Program-made: the position numbers and the translations under genes
The notes under the pieces: generated by a model
The model's input: the letters and a program-made list of their open reading frames with translations, nothing else
Databases searched by the model: none
What the model was told of the DNA's origin: nothing
Source of the DNA: Labrys wisconsinensis
Lineage (GTDB): Bacteria; Pseudomonadota; Alphaproteobacteria; Rhizobiales; Labraceae
Reading direction: 5' to 3'
Assembly (NCBI RefSeq): GCF_030814995.1
Contig: NZ_JAUSVX010000001.1
Coordinates: 1,178,001-1,242,000 of the forward strand
Length of the DNA: 64,000 nt
Shown here: positions 54,868 through 63,481 of the stretch, one piece after another
Position numbering within the stretch: position 1 is the stretch's first letter
Layout: each line of letters opens with the position of its first letter

Positions 54868-55665
54868 ATGTCGCTCGCCGATTTCTTCGCTTCGCATCCC
54901 GTGCTCGGGCTGCTCCTCCTCGTCGTCGTCGTGGTGCTGCTGCGCAGCCTGCGCATCGCCAACCAGTACGAGCGCGCCGTCGTCTTCCGCCTGGGCAAGT
55001 TCAACCGCACGGCGGGGCCCGGCCTCTACATCGTCTGGCCGCTGATCGAGTGGCAGAACAAGCTCGACCTGCGCACCATCACCAAGGATGTCGAGCAGCA
55101 GGAGGCGATCACCCGTGACAACGTGCCGATCAAGGTCAACGCGGTCATCTGGTTCCGCATCGTCGACGCCGAGCGGGCGGTGATGCAGGTGCGGGAGGTT
55201 GCCAACGCCGTGGTGCAGGTGTCGCTGACGACGCTGCGCACCGTGCTCGGGCAGCACACGCTGGACGACATCCTCAAGGCGCAGGACACCATCTCGGACG
55301 TGATGCAGAAGACCATCGACACCGTCACCGAGCCCTGGGGCGTCAAGGTCGAGCGCGTGCAGATGAAGAATGTCGAGATCCCGCCCACCATGCAGCGCGC
55401 CATGGCGCAGGAGGCGGAAGCGCTGCGGGAGAAGCGGGCTCGGCTGATCAAGGCCGAGGCCGAGCTCGATGCCGCCGAGCAGCTGCGCAACGCCGCCGAG
55501 GTGATCATGCAGAACCCCGCCGGGCTCGAGCTGCGGCGGATGCAGATGATCACCGAGGTCGGCGCGGAGCAGAACACCATGACCATCGTCATGATGCCGA
55601 GCGAGTTCGTCGCCATGGCACGCGGCATCGGCGAGCTGGCGCGCAACAAGGAGGCCGACAAGTAG
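54868..55665 (+). CDS. SPFH/band-7 slipin-type membrane protein
   Basis: The ATG at 54868 follows GGAGAG and gives 265 residues. One N-terminal helix (LGLLLLVVVVVLLRSL) is followed by a band-7 domain: YERAVVFRLGKFNRTAGPGL, RDNVPIKVNAVIWFRIVDAE and TLRTVLGQHTLDDILKAQDT. A coiled coil rich in Ala/Glu follows (about 185-225). It matches bacterial slipin/stomatin proteins. An NfeD partner gene, common beside slipins, is not present. Confidence 0.9.
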   Translation: MSLADFFASHPVLGLLLLVVVVVLLRSLRIANQYERAVVFRLGKFNRTAGPGLYIVWPLIEWQNKLDLRTITKDVEQQEAITRDNVPIKVNAVIWFRIVDAERAVMQVREVANAVVQVSLTTLRTVLGQHTLDDILKAQDTISDVMQKTIDTVTEPWGVKVERVQMKNVEIPPTMQRAMAQEAEALREKRARLIKAEAELDAAEQLRNAAEVIMQNPAGLELRRMQMITEVGAEQNTMTIVMMPSEFVAMARGIGELARNKEADK

Positions 55666-55673
55666 CTCCGACG

Positions 55674-56291
55674 TCACCGCGTGGCGATGGCCACCGCGGC
55701 GCCGGCCATGACCGCGCCGGTCGTGCGGTTGATGGTCTTCATGGCGCGGGCGGAGGTGAACAGCCGCCGCGCCCGCGCCGCCAGCATGATGTAGCCGGAG
55801 AACACCAGGGTCAGCACCGACAGCACCACGCCGACGAGCTCGGCATAGCCGGCCGGCTGGATGGCGCGCAGGTCGATGAGGTTGGGCAGCAGCGCCAGAT
55901 AGAACACCATCACCTTCGGGTTGCCCATGGTGACGGCAAGGCCGCCGAGGAACAGCCGCGCCTGGCATTCCCGCGTGGTCGTGGCGGCGATGTCGCGTGC
56001 TGCGGCCGGCGCGGTCCACAATTTCCAGGCGAGGAAGAGGAGATAGGCGGCGCCGGCATATTTCACGGCGACGAACACCGCCTGGAAGGTCTGCGCCAGC
56101 ACGGCGAGGCCGGTCACCGCCAAGGTCAGCCACACCACGTCGCCGATGGCGACACCGGCCGTGAAGGCGACGGAGCCGTCGGTGCCGCGGCCGAGCACGC
56201 GCGCCACGATGGCGGCGATGCCCGGGCCCGGCGAGGCCGCCGCGACGAACAGCGCGCCGGCGAAGATCAGGATTGCGGTGGGATCGAGCAC
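55674..56291 (-). CDS. LysE/RhtB-family amino-acid exporter
   Basis: This 205-residue protein begins at a GTG (MLDPTAILIFAGALFVAAAS) and has about six helices. The family pattern PGPGIAAIVARVLGRGTDGS and FTAGVAIGDVVWLTLAVTGL is clear, with LFLGGLAVTMGNPKVMVFYL in the third segment. Such proteins export amino acids or homoserine derivatives. The gene converges with the slipin gene at eight bases. Confidence 0.9.
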   Translation of the reverse strand: MLDPTAILIFAGALFVAAASPGPGIAAIVARVLGRGTDGSVAFTAGVAIGDVVWLTLAVTGLAVLAQTFQAVFVAVKYAGAAYLLFLAWKLWTAPAAARDIAATTTRECQARLFLGGLAVTMGNPKVMVFYLALLPNLIDLRAIQPAGYAELVGVVLSVLTLVFSGYIMLAARARRLFTSARAMKTINRTTGAVMAGAAVAIATR

Positions 56292-56357
56292 GGCGGCGCT
56301 CCCGGGGACGGAGGCGCTTCTAGCACATCCGCCCGAGGGCGGGTATGGACGGGCGCC

Positions 56358-56522
56358 TCAGCGCATGTCGGCGCGGAAGAGATTGCCGATATGCCCGGCA
56401 TGGATGCCGAGGTCGTTGAGGGCGCGGTCGTCCAGGCGCGACAATTCGCGATAGGTGCGCCGATAGGCCATATAGGCCTTCATGCGGGCGATCAGGGCGG
56501 AAACGGAAGTGGCGATCAACAT
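56358..56522 (-). CDS. DUF1127 small protein
   Basis: A 54-residue protein read from the ATG complementary to 56520-56522 (MLIATSVSALIARMKAYMAY). The C-terminal part RRTYRELSRLDDRALNDLGI is the YjiS-like DUF1127 core, followed by HAGHIGNLFRADMR. These small basic proteins are widespread in Alphaproteobacteria, and some bind RNA and affect phosphate and carbon metabolism. It is too short for most gene finders but its motif is convincing. Confidence 0.85.
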   Translation of the reverse strand: MLIATSVSALIARMKAYMAYRRTYRELSRLDDRALNDLGIHAGHIGNLFRADMR

Positions 56523-56654
56523 TGCGGTCAAGTCCTGCGTACGAAACGCTATATGGAGTGCCTTTTACTGATTTGCGACTGTGGCAGCTGTGCGCATTTG
56601 CACGGGCTGACATGCGGCGGCGCGATGACTTTCCCGTGCATTCGATCGAGATGG

Positions 56655-56671
56655 TTAGCCAAGGCTTAACC
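56655..56671. promoter_or_regulatory. Weak CtrA-like box upstream of DUF1127 gene
   Basis: TTAG-CCAAGGC-TTAACC differs from the CtrA consensus TTAA-N7-TTAAC at one base of the first half. It lies about 130 bases before the DUF1127 start, between two genes on the minus strand. Confidence 0.25.
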
Positions 56672-56704
56672 ATGCCGGCCGCGGGCAGGGGCCCGGAGCA
56701 GCTT

Positions 56705-57433
56705 TCAGGCCATGGTCGAGCGGGCGATCTGCGCCTCCGCCGCGTCGATGGCGGCGGGCGTGCCGACATGCAGCCAGATGCCGTCGAGCCGCCGGCCGTG
56801 GAGCCGGCCCTTCGCCTCGGCCGCGTCGAACAGCCGGTTGAGCGAGAAGGCGTCGGGCATGCCCTGGAACAGCTGCGGCTTGATCAGGAGCACGCCGGCA
56901 TAGGCGAAGGGCGCCACCGCCCGCTCGCGCCGGCGCTCCAGGCGGCCGAAGGCATCGAGCATATAGTCGCCCGGGCCGTCGAAGCCGATGCTGGTGGCGG
57001 TCGGCGCCACCAGCATCAGGATGTCCATGGCGTCGGGATCCCAGGCCGCGAACAGGCGCGGCAGGTTGCGGCTCGGCCCTTCGATCCAGAAGCTGTCGGA
57101 ATTGCACACGACGAAGGGCCGCTTGCCGAGCAGCGGCAGCGCCTTCTTCACGCCGCCGCCGGAATCGAGCAGGCCGGCGCGCTCGTCCGAGATCACGATG
57201 CGCGGCGCGGTCCGCGCCGCCAGGTGCCGTTCCATCTGGTCGGCGTGATGGTGCACGTTGACCACCGCCGTGCGCACGCCGGCTGCCGCGAGCCGGTCGA
57301 GCACGTGATCGGCCAGCGTCCTGCCGGCGACCGTGACCAGGGGCTTGGGCCGCGTGTCGGTGAGCGGGCGCATGCGCTTGCCGAGCCCGGCCGCCAGCAG
57401 CATGGCGTGGTCGAAGGCGGCCGGCGCGGTCAT
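56705..57433 (-). CDS. murU: N-acetylmuramate-1-phosphate uridylyltransferase-type nucleotidyltransferase
   Basis: This 242-residue nucleotidyltransferase has the motif MLLAAGLGKRMRPLTDTRPK, KPLVTVAGRT and VVCNSDSFWIEGP, typical of MurU. MurU converts N-acetylmuramate-1-phosphate to UDP-MurNAc in the cell-wall recycling pathway that bypasses MurA. The preceding gene encodes the matching kinase AmgK fused to TsaE and overlaps it by four bases, which supports the assignment. Confidence 0.9.
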   Translation of the reverse strand: MTAPAAFDHAMLLAAGLGKRMRPLTDTRPKPLVTVAGRTLADHVLDRLAAAGVRTAVVNVHHHADQMERHLAARTAPRIVISDERAGLLDSGGGVKKALPLLGKRPFVVCNSDSFWIEGPSRNLPRLFAAWDPDAMDILMLVAPTATSIGFDGPGDYMLDAFGRLERRRERAVAPFAYAGVLLIKPQLFQGMPDAFSLNRLFDAAEAKGRLHGRRLDGIWLHVGTPAAIDAAEAQIARSTMA

Positions 57434-58968
57434 GGGGCTTCGCCGGCCCGGGCTTCCGCCGCGAAGACGAAGGTCTCGTACCAGGCCCTGACCTCGGCCA
57501 GGGCAGGATGCGCAAGGGTGCGGTCGAGATAGGCCCGCACGCGCGGGATATGGCGCAGATATCCCGGCTTGCCGTCGCGGCGGTCGAGCCGGGCGAAGAT
57601 GCCGAGGATCTTGGTGGTGCGCTGCGCGCCCATCACCGCGTAGTCGCGGGCGAAGGCGGCGGTGTCGAAGCCCGGGTCGGCATCGAGGCGAGCCCGGACA
57701 TAGCGCGCCACCAGGGCGAGCTCCAGCTCCTCCGGCACGGTGACGCGGGCGTCGAGGCAGAGCGCCGCCACGTCGTAGGCGGGCGAGCCGATCATCGCAT
57801 CCTGGAAATCGAGCAGGCCGATGCGCTCGACGCCCTTGCGCCCGGCCAGCCAGATCAGGTTGGGCGAATGCACGTCGCGCAGCAGCCAGGTCTTCGGCCC
57901 CTGCAGGATCGGCTGCAACAGCGCCCGCCAGAGCGCGGTGAAGCCGTCGCGGTTGCGCTGGGAGAGCTGCGGGGCGCCGAGCAGCGGCAGGTACCAGTCC
58001 AGCATCAGCTCGGCCTCGATCTCCAGGGCCGGCAGGTCGAAGGGCGGGACGGCGTGGGTGATGCCGGGCGCCACCGGCAGGGTCTCGGGCAGGCGCATGG
58101 CGTGCAGCCCCGCCAGCACCTCCACCGCCACGCCGTAGCGCTCGGCGATCGGCCCGTCGGCGTCGACCACGCCGTCGTCGCCCAGATCCTCCAGGAGCAG
58201 CAGTCCCGCGTCCAGGTCCTCCGCCAGGATCTCCGGGGTGGAGAAGCCGCGGTCGGCCAGGCCCCGCGCCATGGCGACGAAGGGCTTCACGTCCTGGGCG
58301 ATATGGGCGATGGCGCTGTAGGGCTTGCCGAAGCGCACCGGCGTGGTGTCGGTGCGCGGCGGCGCATTCATCAGGATGACGGTCTCGCCGTCGCGCGTCA
58401 GCCGTTCATAGCTGCGGGTCGAGGCATCGCCCTGGATATGGCTGCGCCGGGCATCGTGCCAGCTGGTCCTGCGCAGGAAGTCGCCGACCGCCGCCACCCG
58501 GGCCAGGGTGCGGGCGAAGGCGCCGTGCCCGGTCACCTCGGCCCGGCGAGCGGCGGAGCCGTCCTGCGCCAGGGTGAAGGCGATGTCGAGCCGGTCGGCC
58601 GGCAGGGTGTCGCCGGCCCGGTCCGGCCATTCCACCAGCACCAGCGCGCCCTGCGCCGCCTCGTCCCAGCCGAGCTCGGCGAGGTCGTCCGGCCCGGCGA
58701 TGCGGTAGAGGTCGGCATGGACGACGGGGAAGGCCGGCGTGTCGTAGACCTGCATCAGCGTGAAGGTCGGGCTCGGCACCTCCAGCGCGGGGTCGCCGAC
58801 GATCTGCCGGATCAGCGCCCGGGCGAAGGCGGTCTTGCCGGCGCCGAGGTCGCCCGACAGGGTGACGAGGTCGCCGGCCCGGACCGCGGCGGCGATGTCG
58901 CGGGCGAGGCTCTCCGTCGCGGCCTCGTCCGGCAGCTCGAGCGTCCAGGTGGTCGCCGCGGCGGTCAT
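57430..58968 (-). CDS. TsaE-AmgK fusion protein
   Basis: The ATG at 58968 gives 512 residues; a GTG at 59016, one base past the divL-like stop, is possible. Residues about 1-150 are TsaE, the ATPase for tRNA t6A37 synthesis: Walker A SGDLGAGKTAFARAL, VPSPTFTLMQVYDT and VHADLYRIAGPDDL. Residues about 165-512 are an aminoglycoside-phosphotransferase-fold kinase: GDASTRSYERLTRDGETVIL, WLLRDVHSPNLIWL (catalytic Asp) and IGLLDFQDAMIGSP. That matches AmgK, which phosphorylates MurNAc/GlcNAc at the anomeric position for MurU. The fusion occurs in other Hyphomicrobiales. Confidence 0.92.
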   Translation of the reverse strand: MTAAATTWTLELPDEAATESLARDIAAAVRAGDLVTLSGDLGAGKTAFARALIRQIVGDPALEVPSPTFTLMQVYDTPAFPVVHADLYRIAGPDDLAELGWDEAAQGALVLVEWPDRAGDTLPADRLDIAFTLAQDGSAARRAEVTGHGAFARTLARVAAVGDFLRRTSWHDARRSHIQGDASTRSYERLTRDGETVILMNAPPRTDTTPVRFGKPYSAIAHIAQDVKPFVAMARGLADRGFSTPEILAEDLDAGLLLLEDLGDDGVVDADGPIAERYGVAVEVLAGLHAMRLPETLPVAPGITHAVPPFDLPALEIEAELMLDWYLPLLGAPQLSQRNRDGFTALWRALLQPILQGPKTWLLRDVHSPNLIWLAGRKGVERIGLLDFQDAMIGSPAYDVAALCLDARVTVPEELELALVARYVRARLDADPGFDTAAFARDYAVMGAQRTTKILGIFARLDRRDGKPGYLRHIPRVRAYLDRTLAHPALAEVRAWYETFVFAAEARAGEAP

Positions 58969-59017
58969 CGCGGCCACCGGCGGGAGGGGCAGGCGAGGGG
59001 CAAGGCGAGGGTCCACG

Positions 59018-61567
59018 TCATTCGGCCGCGATGCGGCGGGTCGCCATCACGTCGGGAAAGTGACACGTGACGACGGTGCCATACCCCTCCTTCGACGTCA
59101 GGTCCACCCGGCCGCCGTGCAGCTCGACGAAGGAGCGGACGATCGACAGCCCCAGGCCGACGCCGCGATGGTCCGTGCCGCCGGCATAGGATTCGAAGCG
59201 GTCGAACACCCGGTCGATCACCTTCTGCGGGATGCCCTTGCCGCGGTCCTCCACCCGGAACAGCACCTCGCTGCCGCGCCGCTCGGCGGTCAACGTCACC
59301 GTGCCGCCGCGCTCGGAGAAGCCGATGGCGTTGGAGAGCAGGTTGAACAGCACCTGGCGCACGCGCTTGCCGTCCGCCTCGAACGAGCCGATGGCGTTCG
59401 ATGCCGCCATTTCCAGCTTCACGCCCATCTCGGTCAGGCGCGGCTGCACCGCCTCGGCGGCGGCCTGCATCGTGCCGCGGATATCGATGTCGTCGACCTC
59501 CAGCGTCATGGCGCCGGCGTCGATGGTGGCGAGGTCGAGGATGTTGTTGATGATCGCCAGCAGCGAGTCCGACGAGGTCATGATGTAGCCGGCATATTGG
59601 CGCTGCTTGTCGCTCAGCGGGCCGGCGGCGCCGTCGGCCAGGAGCTGCACGAAGCCGATGATGTTGGTCAGCGGCGAGCGCAGCTCGTAGGAGACGTGAT
59701 GGACGAAGGCGTTCTTGAGGCGGGAGGCCTCCTCCAGCGCTTCGTTCTTGTCCACCAGGGCGTTCTCGAAGTTCACCGTGTCGGTGACGTTGGTGAAGGT
59801 GAGCAGCGTGCCGCCGTCCGGCAGCGGCACCGTGGCGACGTCGATGACGCTGCCGTCGACCCGCCCCATGCGGTGGACGCTGGGATTGCGGTCGCCGAAG
59901 CTGGTGATGGCGGCCTTGAGCGCCGCCCAGATCTCGGTGTCCTGGAACAGCGGCGCGCAGATCGCGGCGACGGCATCGATATGGGGGCGGGCGCCGAGGT
60001 CCTCCGGCGAGAGCTTCCACATCGCGGCGAAGGCTGGGTTGGACAGGCGCAGCCGCCCGTCGGAGCCGAAGGCCGCCACGCCTTCCTTCAGGTTGTCGAG
60101 CGTCTCGCCCTGGACCCGCGCCATGGCGTTGAAGCGGGCCTCGAGATCGTAGCGCTCGGTGACGTCCTCGAAGAGGTAGATGACGCCGCCGGCCGGGTTG
60201 GGCGTGGTGACGATGCGCAGGGTCTTGTTGCCGGGCAGATGCCAGAGGTGCGAGGCCGGCTCCAGGGCGCGGTAGGCCTCGTGCAGCTTGTTCTTCCAGG
60301 CGCGGAAATCGGCCTGCTCCGGCAGGCGGTGATGGGCGCGCAGCCGGTCGAGGATCTCGCCGTCGCGCGGCTTCTCGTCGAGGAAGGCCGGGTCGAGCTG
60401 CCAGAGGCCGCGATAGGCGGCGTTGTAGAAGGTCAGGCGCCGGTCGGCATCGAAGATGGCGACGGCGGTGGCGATCTGGTCGAAGGTGCCGACATAGGCC
60501 TGCATCTGCCGCTCGAGGCTGGCCCGCACTTCCTCGAGCTCGGAGACGTCGACCGCCATTCCGGCCGAGCCGCGCGGGGAGGGGACGTCGATGATGTCGA
60601 GGATGCGCCGGGCGCCCCCGACCACGGCCGGCACGCGCTTGAGATAGGGCTTGCCGGCCTCGCGCCTGCGGCCGGCCTCCTCGCGGGCCGGGCGGTCGAG
60701 CAGCTCCACGCCGCGCCCCAGCGCCTCGGCCTCGTCGGCGGCGTCGACCGCCCTGGCATAGGCCTTGTTGACCCAGGTCAGCCGGCCTTCGCGTTCGCGC
60801 AGCCACATCGGCAGCGGCGCATCGTCGATCAGCGCGCGGATGACGCCGGCCTCCTCCACCGTCCGGCGGTGGGTCTCGGCCAGGCGCGCCAGCTCGAGCC
60901 GGTCGCCGGTGACGTCGCGCAGCCGCAGCACGGCCCGGCCGCCGATCGCCCGACCCTCGGCCTCGATGAAGGCGCCGGTCCTGGCCCGCGACACCTGGCG
61001 GAAGGCCTCGCCCCGGCTGCGCAGCGCCTCCACCTCGTTCTCCAGGGCGCGGGCGTCCTCGACGTTGAGCCAGCCCGTCGCGGCGAAGCGGCCGGTGCGG
61101 CGCGCCACGTCGATGCCCGGCAGGTCGCCGGTGACGGTCGGCGGCTCGGTGCTGCCGGTCCATACCGCGATGATCTGCGGCTCGGACAGGAGCAGCGCCT
61201 CGGTCCGGTCGATGCGCCCGCGCAGGGCGTCGATCTCGGCCTGCGCGTGGTTCTCGGTCTTCAGCCAGGCATTGCGGGCGCGGATGTGGAAGATGGCCAC
61301 GGTGATGGTGAACACCAGGAGGCCGAAGAAGAAGGAGATGCCGAACAGGTCCTGGTGCTTGATGCCGACGAACACCGCCAGGACGTCGCGCAGGGTCGGG
61401 CCGGCCGGCGCCGGCTCGGCGGACGCCTGGGCCAGCGCCCCCGTGGCGGTGACAAGGGTGAGGCCGATCGCGCCGAGCGGCGCCGCGGGTCGGTCCGGCC
61501 CGGCCGCAGGGCGCAGGGCCGCGGAAGCACCCAGCCAGCGACGGAACCCCCTGCGTCCCGGCATCAT
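59018..61567 (-). CDS. divL: DivL-type PAS sensor pseudokinase
   Basis: The ATG at 61567 follows AAGGGATCG and gives 849 residues. A helix near residues 80-105 (DLFGISFFFGLLVFTITVAI) is followed by PAS-like regions, a dimerisation helix and a complete ATPase domain (VLFNLLSNAIGFSERGG, DRGKGIP, GVGLGLSIVRSFVELHGG). In the H-box the phospho-His is Tyr627 (HHVSYELRSPLTNI, codon at 59687-59689). This substitution is the hallmark of DivL, which controls the CckA-CtrA pathway in Caulobacter and rhizobia. It overlaps no other gene and starts a minus-strand group with tsaE-amgK and murU. Confidence 0.9.
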   Translation of the reverse strand: MMPGRRGFRRWLGASAALRPAAGPDRPAAPLGAIGLTLVTATGALAQASAEPAPAGPTLRDVLAVFVGIKHQDLFGISFFFGLLVFTITVAIFHIRARNAWLKTENHAQAEIDALRGRIDRTEALLLSEPQIIAVWTGSTEPPTVTGDLPGIDVARRTGRFAATGWLNVEDARALENEVEALRSRGEAFRQVSRARTGAFIEAEGRAIGGRAVLRLRDVTGDRLELARLAETHRRTVEEAGVIRALIDDAPLPMWLREREGRLTWVNKAYARAVDAADEAEALGRGVELLDRPAREEAGRRREAGKPYLKRVPAVVGGARRILDIIDVPSPRGSAGMAVDVSELEEVRASLERQMQAYVGTFDQIATAVAIFDADRRLTFYNAAYRGLWQLDPAFLDEKPRDGEILDRLRAHHRLPEQADFRAWKNKLHEAYRALEPASHLWHLPGNKTLRIVTTPNPAGGVIYLFEDVTERYDLEARFNAMARVQGETLDNLKEGVAAFGSDGRLRLSNPAFAAMWKLSPEDLGARPHIDAVAAICAPLFQDTEIWAALKAAITSFGDRNPSVHRMGRVDGSVIDVATVPLPDGGTLLTFTNVTDTVNFENALVDKNEALEEASRLKNAFVHHVSYELRSPLTNIIGFVQLLADGAAGPLSDKQRQYAGYIMTSSDSLLAIINNILDLATIDAGAMTLEVDDIDIRGTMQAAAEAVQPRLTEMGVKLEMAASNAIGSFEADGKRVRQVLFNLLSNAIGFSERGGTVTLTAERRGSEVLFRVEDRGKGIPQKVIDRVFDRFESYAGGTDHRGVGLGLSIVRSFVELHGGRVDLTSKEGYGTVVTCHFPDVMATRRIAAE

Positions 61568-61768
61568 CGATCCCTTCTCTGGGCGCCGCGGCGGACCCAC
61601 TCCGCCTTTGCCTGTCGCGAGCTCCCGAATCACCGCACTGTACTCTCGCCGTGACTCCTGCCGGAAGCCCTCGGGCGACGCAAACACCCGAACGCATGCG
61701 CCTGTTCCATGTGATGGAGGGCACAGAGGCGGGCGCGGCGCGGCTCTACATTGTCTTGCCGAGGATGG

Positions 61769-61785
61769 TTACCACGGGGTTAACC
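61769..61785. promoter_or_regulatory. Weak CtrA-like box between divL and a small exported protein
   Basis: TTAC-CACGGGG-TTAACC has a perfect second half and one mismatch in the first. It lies 15 bases upstream of the start at 61800 and about 200 bases upstream of divL. Confidence 0.3.
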
Positions 61786-61799
61786 GGGAGACGGGAGAC

Positions 61800-62339
61800 A
61801 TGTCGACGCGTCCGCTGATTCTGGCGCTGCTCGCCGTCGCTGCCCTGGTGGCACCGATCGGCCTCGCCCTGTCCGTGGCCTCGCCCGGCCCGCGTCCCCC
61901 GAGCCCGCCGCCTCGCAGCTTCGATATGCTGACCGGGGTCGCCGATTTCCCGAACTGCCCGGCGCCCGCCGTCAACCGCGTCAGCATCCGCGCCACGACG
62001 ACGGCGAACGGGCCGGCGCTGGCCATCTTCGTGGTGGTGCAGAATATCGGCAACCGCGCCTTCTACGCCGCGCCCGGCGCGGCGACCCTCGTCGTCACCC
62101 AGGGCGAGAAGGTCCTGGGCTCGTTCGCGCTCGAGCGTCTTTCGGCCAGCGAGGTGAAGTTCTTCTCCGTCCTCGGCACGCTCGCGCCGCAGGCCGAGGA
62201 CGTCGCCGCCGCGATCCGCTTCGCGCCGACGGTCCCGGTCGGCCGCGTTGCGGGAACGCTGGACTGCCGGATCGGCGACAACCACCTGCGGCGCGACGGC
62301 GGCTCGATCCGCGCCGCGCTCGAGCGGGAGGCCGGCTGA
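61800..62339 (+). CDS. Small exported or membrane-anchored protein, unknown function
   Basis: The ATG at 61800 follows GGGAGACGGGAG and gives 179 residues. An N-terminal hydrophobic segment (LILALLAVAALVAPIGLALS) is followed by a Pro-rich stretch, then a beta-rich domain with VVQNIGNRAFYAAPGAATLV and LGSFALERLSASEVKFFSVL. Two cysteines (in FPNCPAPAV and TLDCRIGD) could form a disulfide. I do not recognise the family. It is divergent from divL. Confidence 0.75.
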   Translation: MSTRPLILALLAVAALVAPIGLALSVASPGPRPPSPPPRSFDMLTGVADFPNCPAPAVNRVSIRATTTANGPALAIFVVVQNIGNRAFYAAPGAATLVVTQGEKVLGSFALERLSASEVKFFSVLGTLAPQAEDVAAAIRFAPTVPVGRVAGTLDCRIGDNHLRRDGGSIRAALEREAG

Positions 62340-62560
62340 CGGGATGGCCGCGGGCCATCCATTGTGTTGTTCATGAAAAAACCACACCATGCCGCCGATA
62401 TGCCCGACGATTGTGCGAGACTGTTCGGAAGGTTGGATCGGGATCGGCGAGGAGGTTTTCGTCGATCAGGACGGCGAGCGGGCCGTCCGACGGCCCGTAT
62501 GGCCGCCGCGTCCACCGTCCCAACCCTGTCGGACGGGCTCGGAGCGAAGAGGAGAACATC

Positions 62561-63226
62561 ATGTCTGCCGCGGTACAGGCGGCGAGGCCCGTGGGGCGGC
62601 CTCGTTGCATGGAAACGCACCGAGCCATCCTGACAGCTGCCGCCGACCTCCTGGAGACGGTGCCGTATCGCGATATCGCCATGGAGCGCATCGCGGCTTC
62701 GGCCGGGGTCGGCAAGCAGACGATCTACCGCTGGTACGACAGCAAGGCGGATCTGATGCTCGACGCCTACATCGCCCGCTACACCGAGACCTTCCCACCG
62801 ATCGTGCTGGGCAGCGACGCCGTCGCCGACCTCAGGACCTACATGCATCAGCTCGTCGACATCCTGCCGACCCGCACGGTGCAGGGGGCCTATCGTGCCC
62901 TGTTCGCCGAGGCGCAGCACGATCCGAGCTTCCGCCGGCGCTTCGACGAGGTGGTGCTGAAGAAGCGCCGCGACGTGGCGCGGGGCTTCATCGCCGCTGC
63001 GATGCGCAAGAAGCAGATCCGGGCCGACATCGATCCCGACGTGGTGGTCGAGATGCTGTTCTCGCCGATCCTGCAGCGCTTCATTGCCCGGCCCGAGACG
63101 CCCGACCACGCCTTTGCCGACATGGTGTTCGACACGCTGCTGGCCGGCGTCGGCGGCCCGGCCCCGGCGGATGCCGGCCCCCGTCAGAAGTCCGACGCCA
63201 GGCCCTTGATCTCCCAGTCGCCGTAG
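62561..63226 (+). CDS. TetR/AcrR-family transcriptional regulator
   Basis: The ATG at 62561 follows AAGAGGAG and gives 221 residues. The N-terminal HTH is classical: VGRPRCMETHRAILTAAADL and IAASAGVGKQTIYRWYDSKA. A ligand-binding C-terminal domain follows. A dyad GGGCCGT-CCG-ACGGCCC (62480-62496) upstream may be its site. Its last 43 bases overlap the opposite-strand SdhAF4-like gene. The target is unknown. Confidence 0.9.
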   Translation: MSAAVQAARPVGRPRCMETHRAILTAAADLLETVPYRDIAMERIAASAGVGKQTIYRWYDSKADLMLDAYIARYTETFPPIVLGSDAVADLRTYMHQLVDILPTRTVQGAYRALFAEAQHDPSFRRRFDEVVLKKRRDVARGFIAAAMRKKQIRADIDPDVVVEMLFSPILQRFIARPETPDHAFADMVFDTLLAGVGGPAPADAGPRQKSDARPLISQSP

Positions 63227-63405
63227 CGCACCGGCTCGGGGCCGTCACGGCCGAGGATCTCCCTGGGACGGACGATCTCGGTCGCTTGGGCGCGGCGGGC
63301 CGCCGCCTCCTCCAGGGCGCGCCGGGCCGCCGGCGTCAGCCGCTTGCCGGGCGCGGCGTTCGGCGGCAGAGGCTCTGTCTCGTCCTCGGACATCGGATCC
63401 GTCAC
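63184..63405 (-). CDS. SdhAF4-like DUF1674 protein
   Basis: This 73-residue protein ends in the conserved signature PVRYGDWEIKGLASDF of the DUF1674/SdhAF4 family. The eukaryotic homologue helps assemble the flavoprotein subunit of succinate dehydrogenase, and bacterial members likely do the same. An internal Met at residue 5 (63393) is a possible start. It overlaps the convergent TetR gene by 43 bases. Confidence 0.85.
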   Translation of the reverse strand: MTDPMSEDETEPLPPNAAPGKRLTPAARRALEEAAARRAQATEIVRPREILGRDGPEPVRYGDWEIKGLASDF

Positions 63406-63481
63406 GGTTCGTCGGCCCTTTCTATCATCGGCCGGCGGCCGGCGTCGAATGCCGGCGGCGCATGGATGATGCCCATGCTGC

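Noticed and set aside
62480-62496. Dyad GGGCCGT-CCG-ACGGCCC before the TetR gene as a confirmed operator
   Set aside because: Short GC-rich dyads are common at this base composition; mentioned only as a possibility in the TetR entry.
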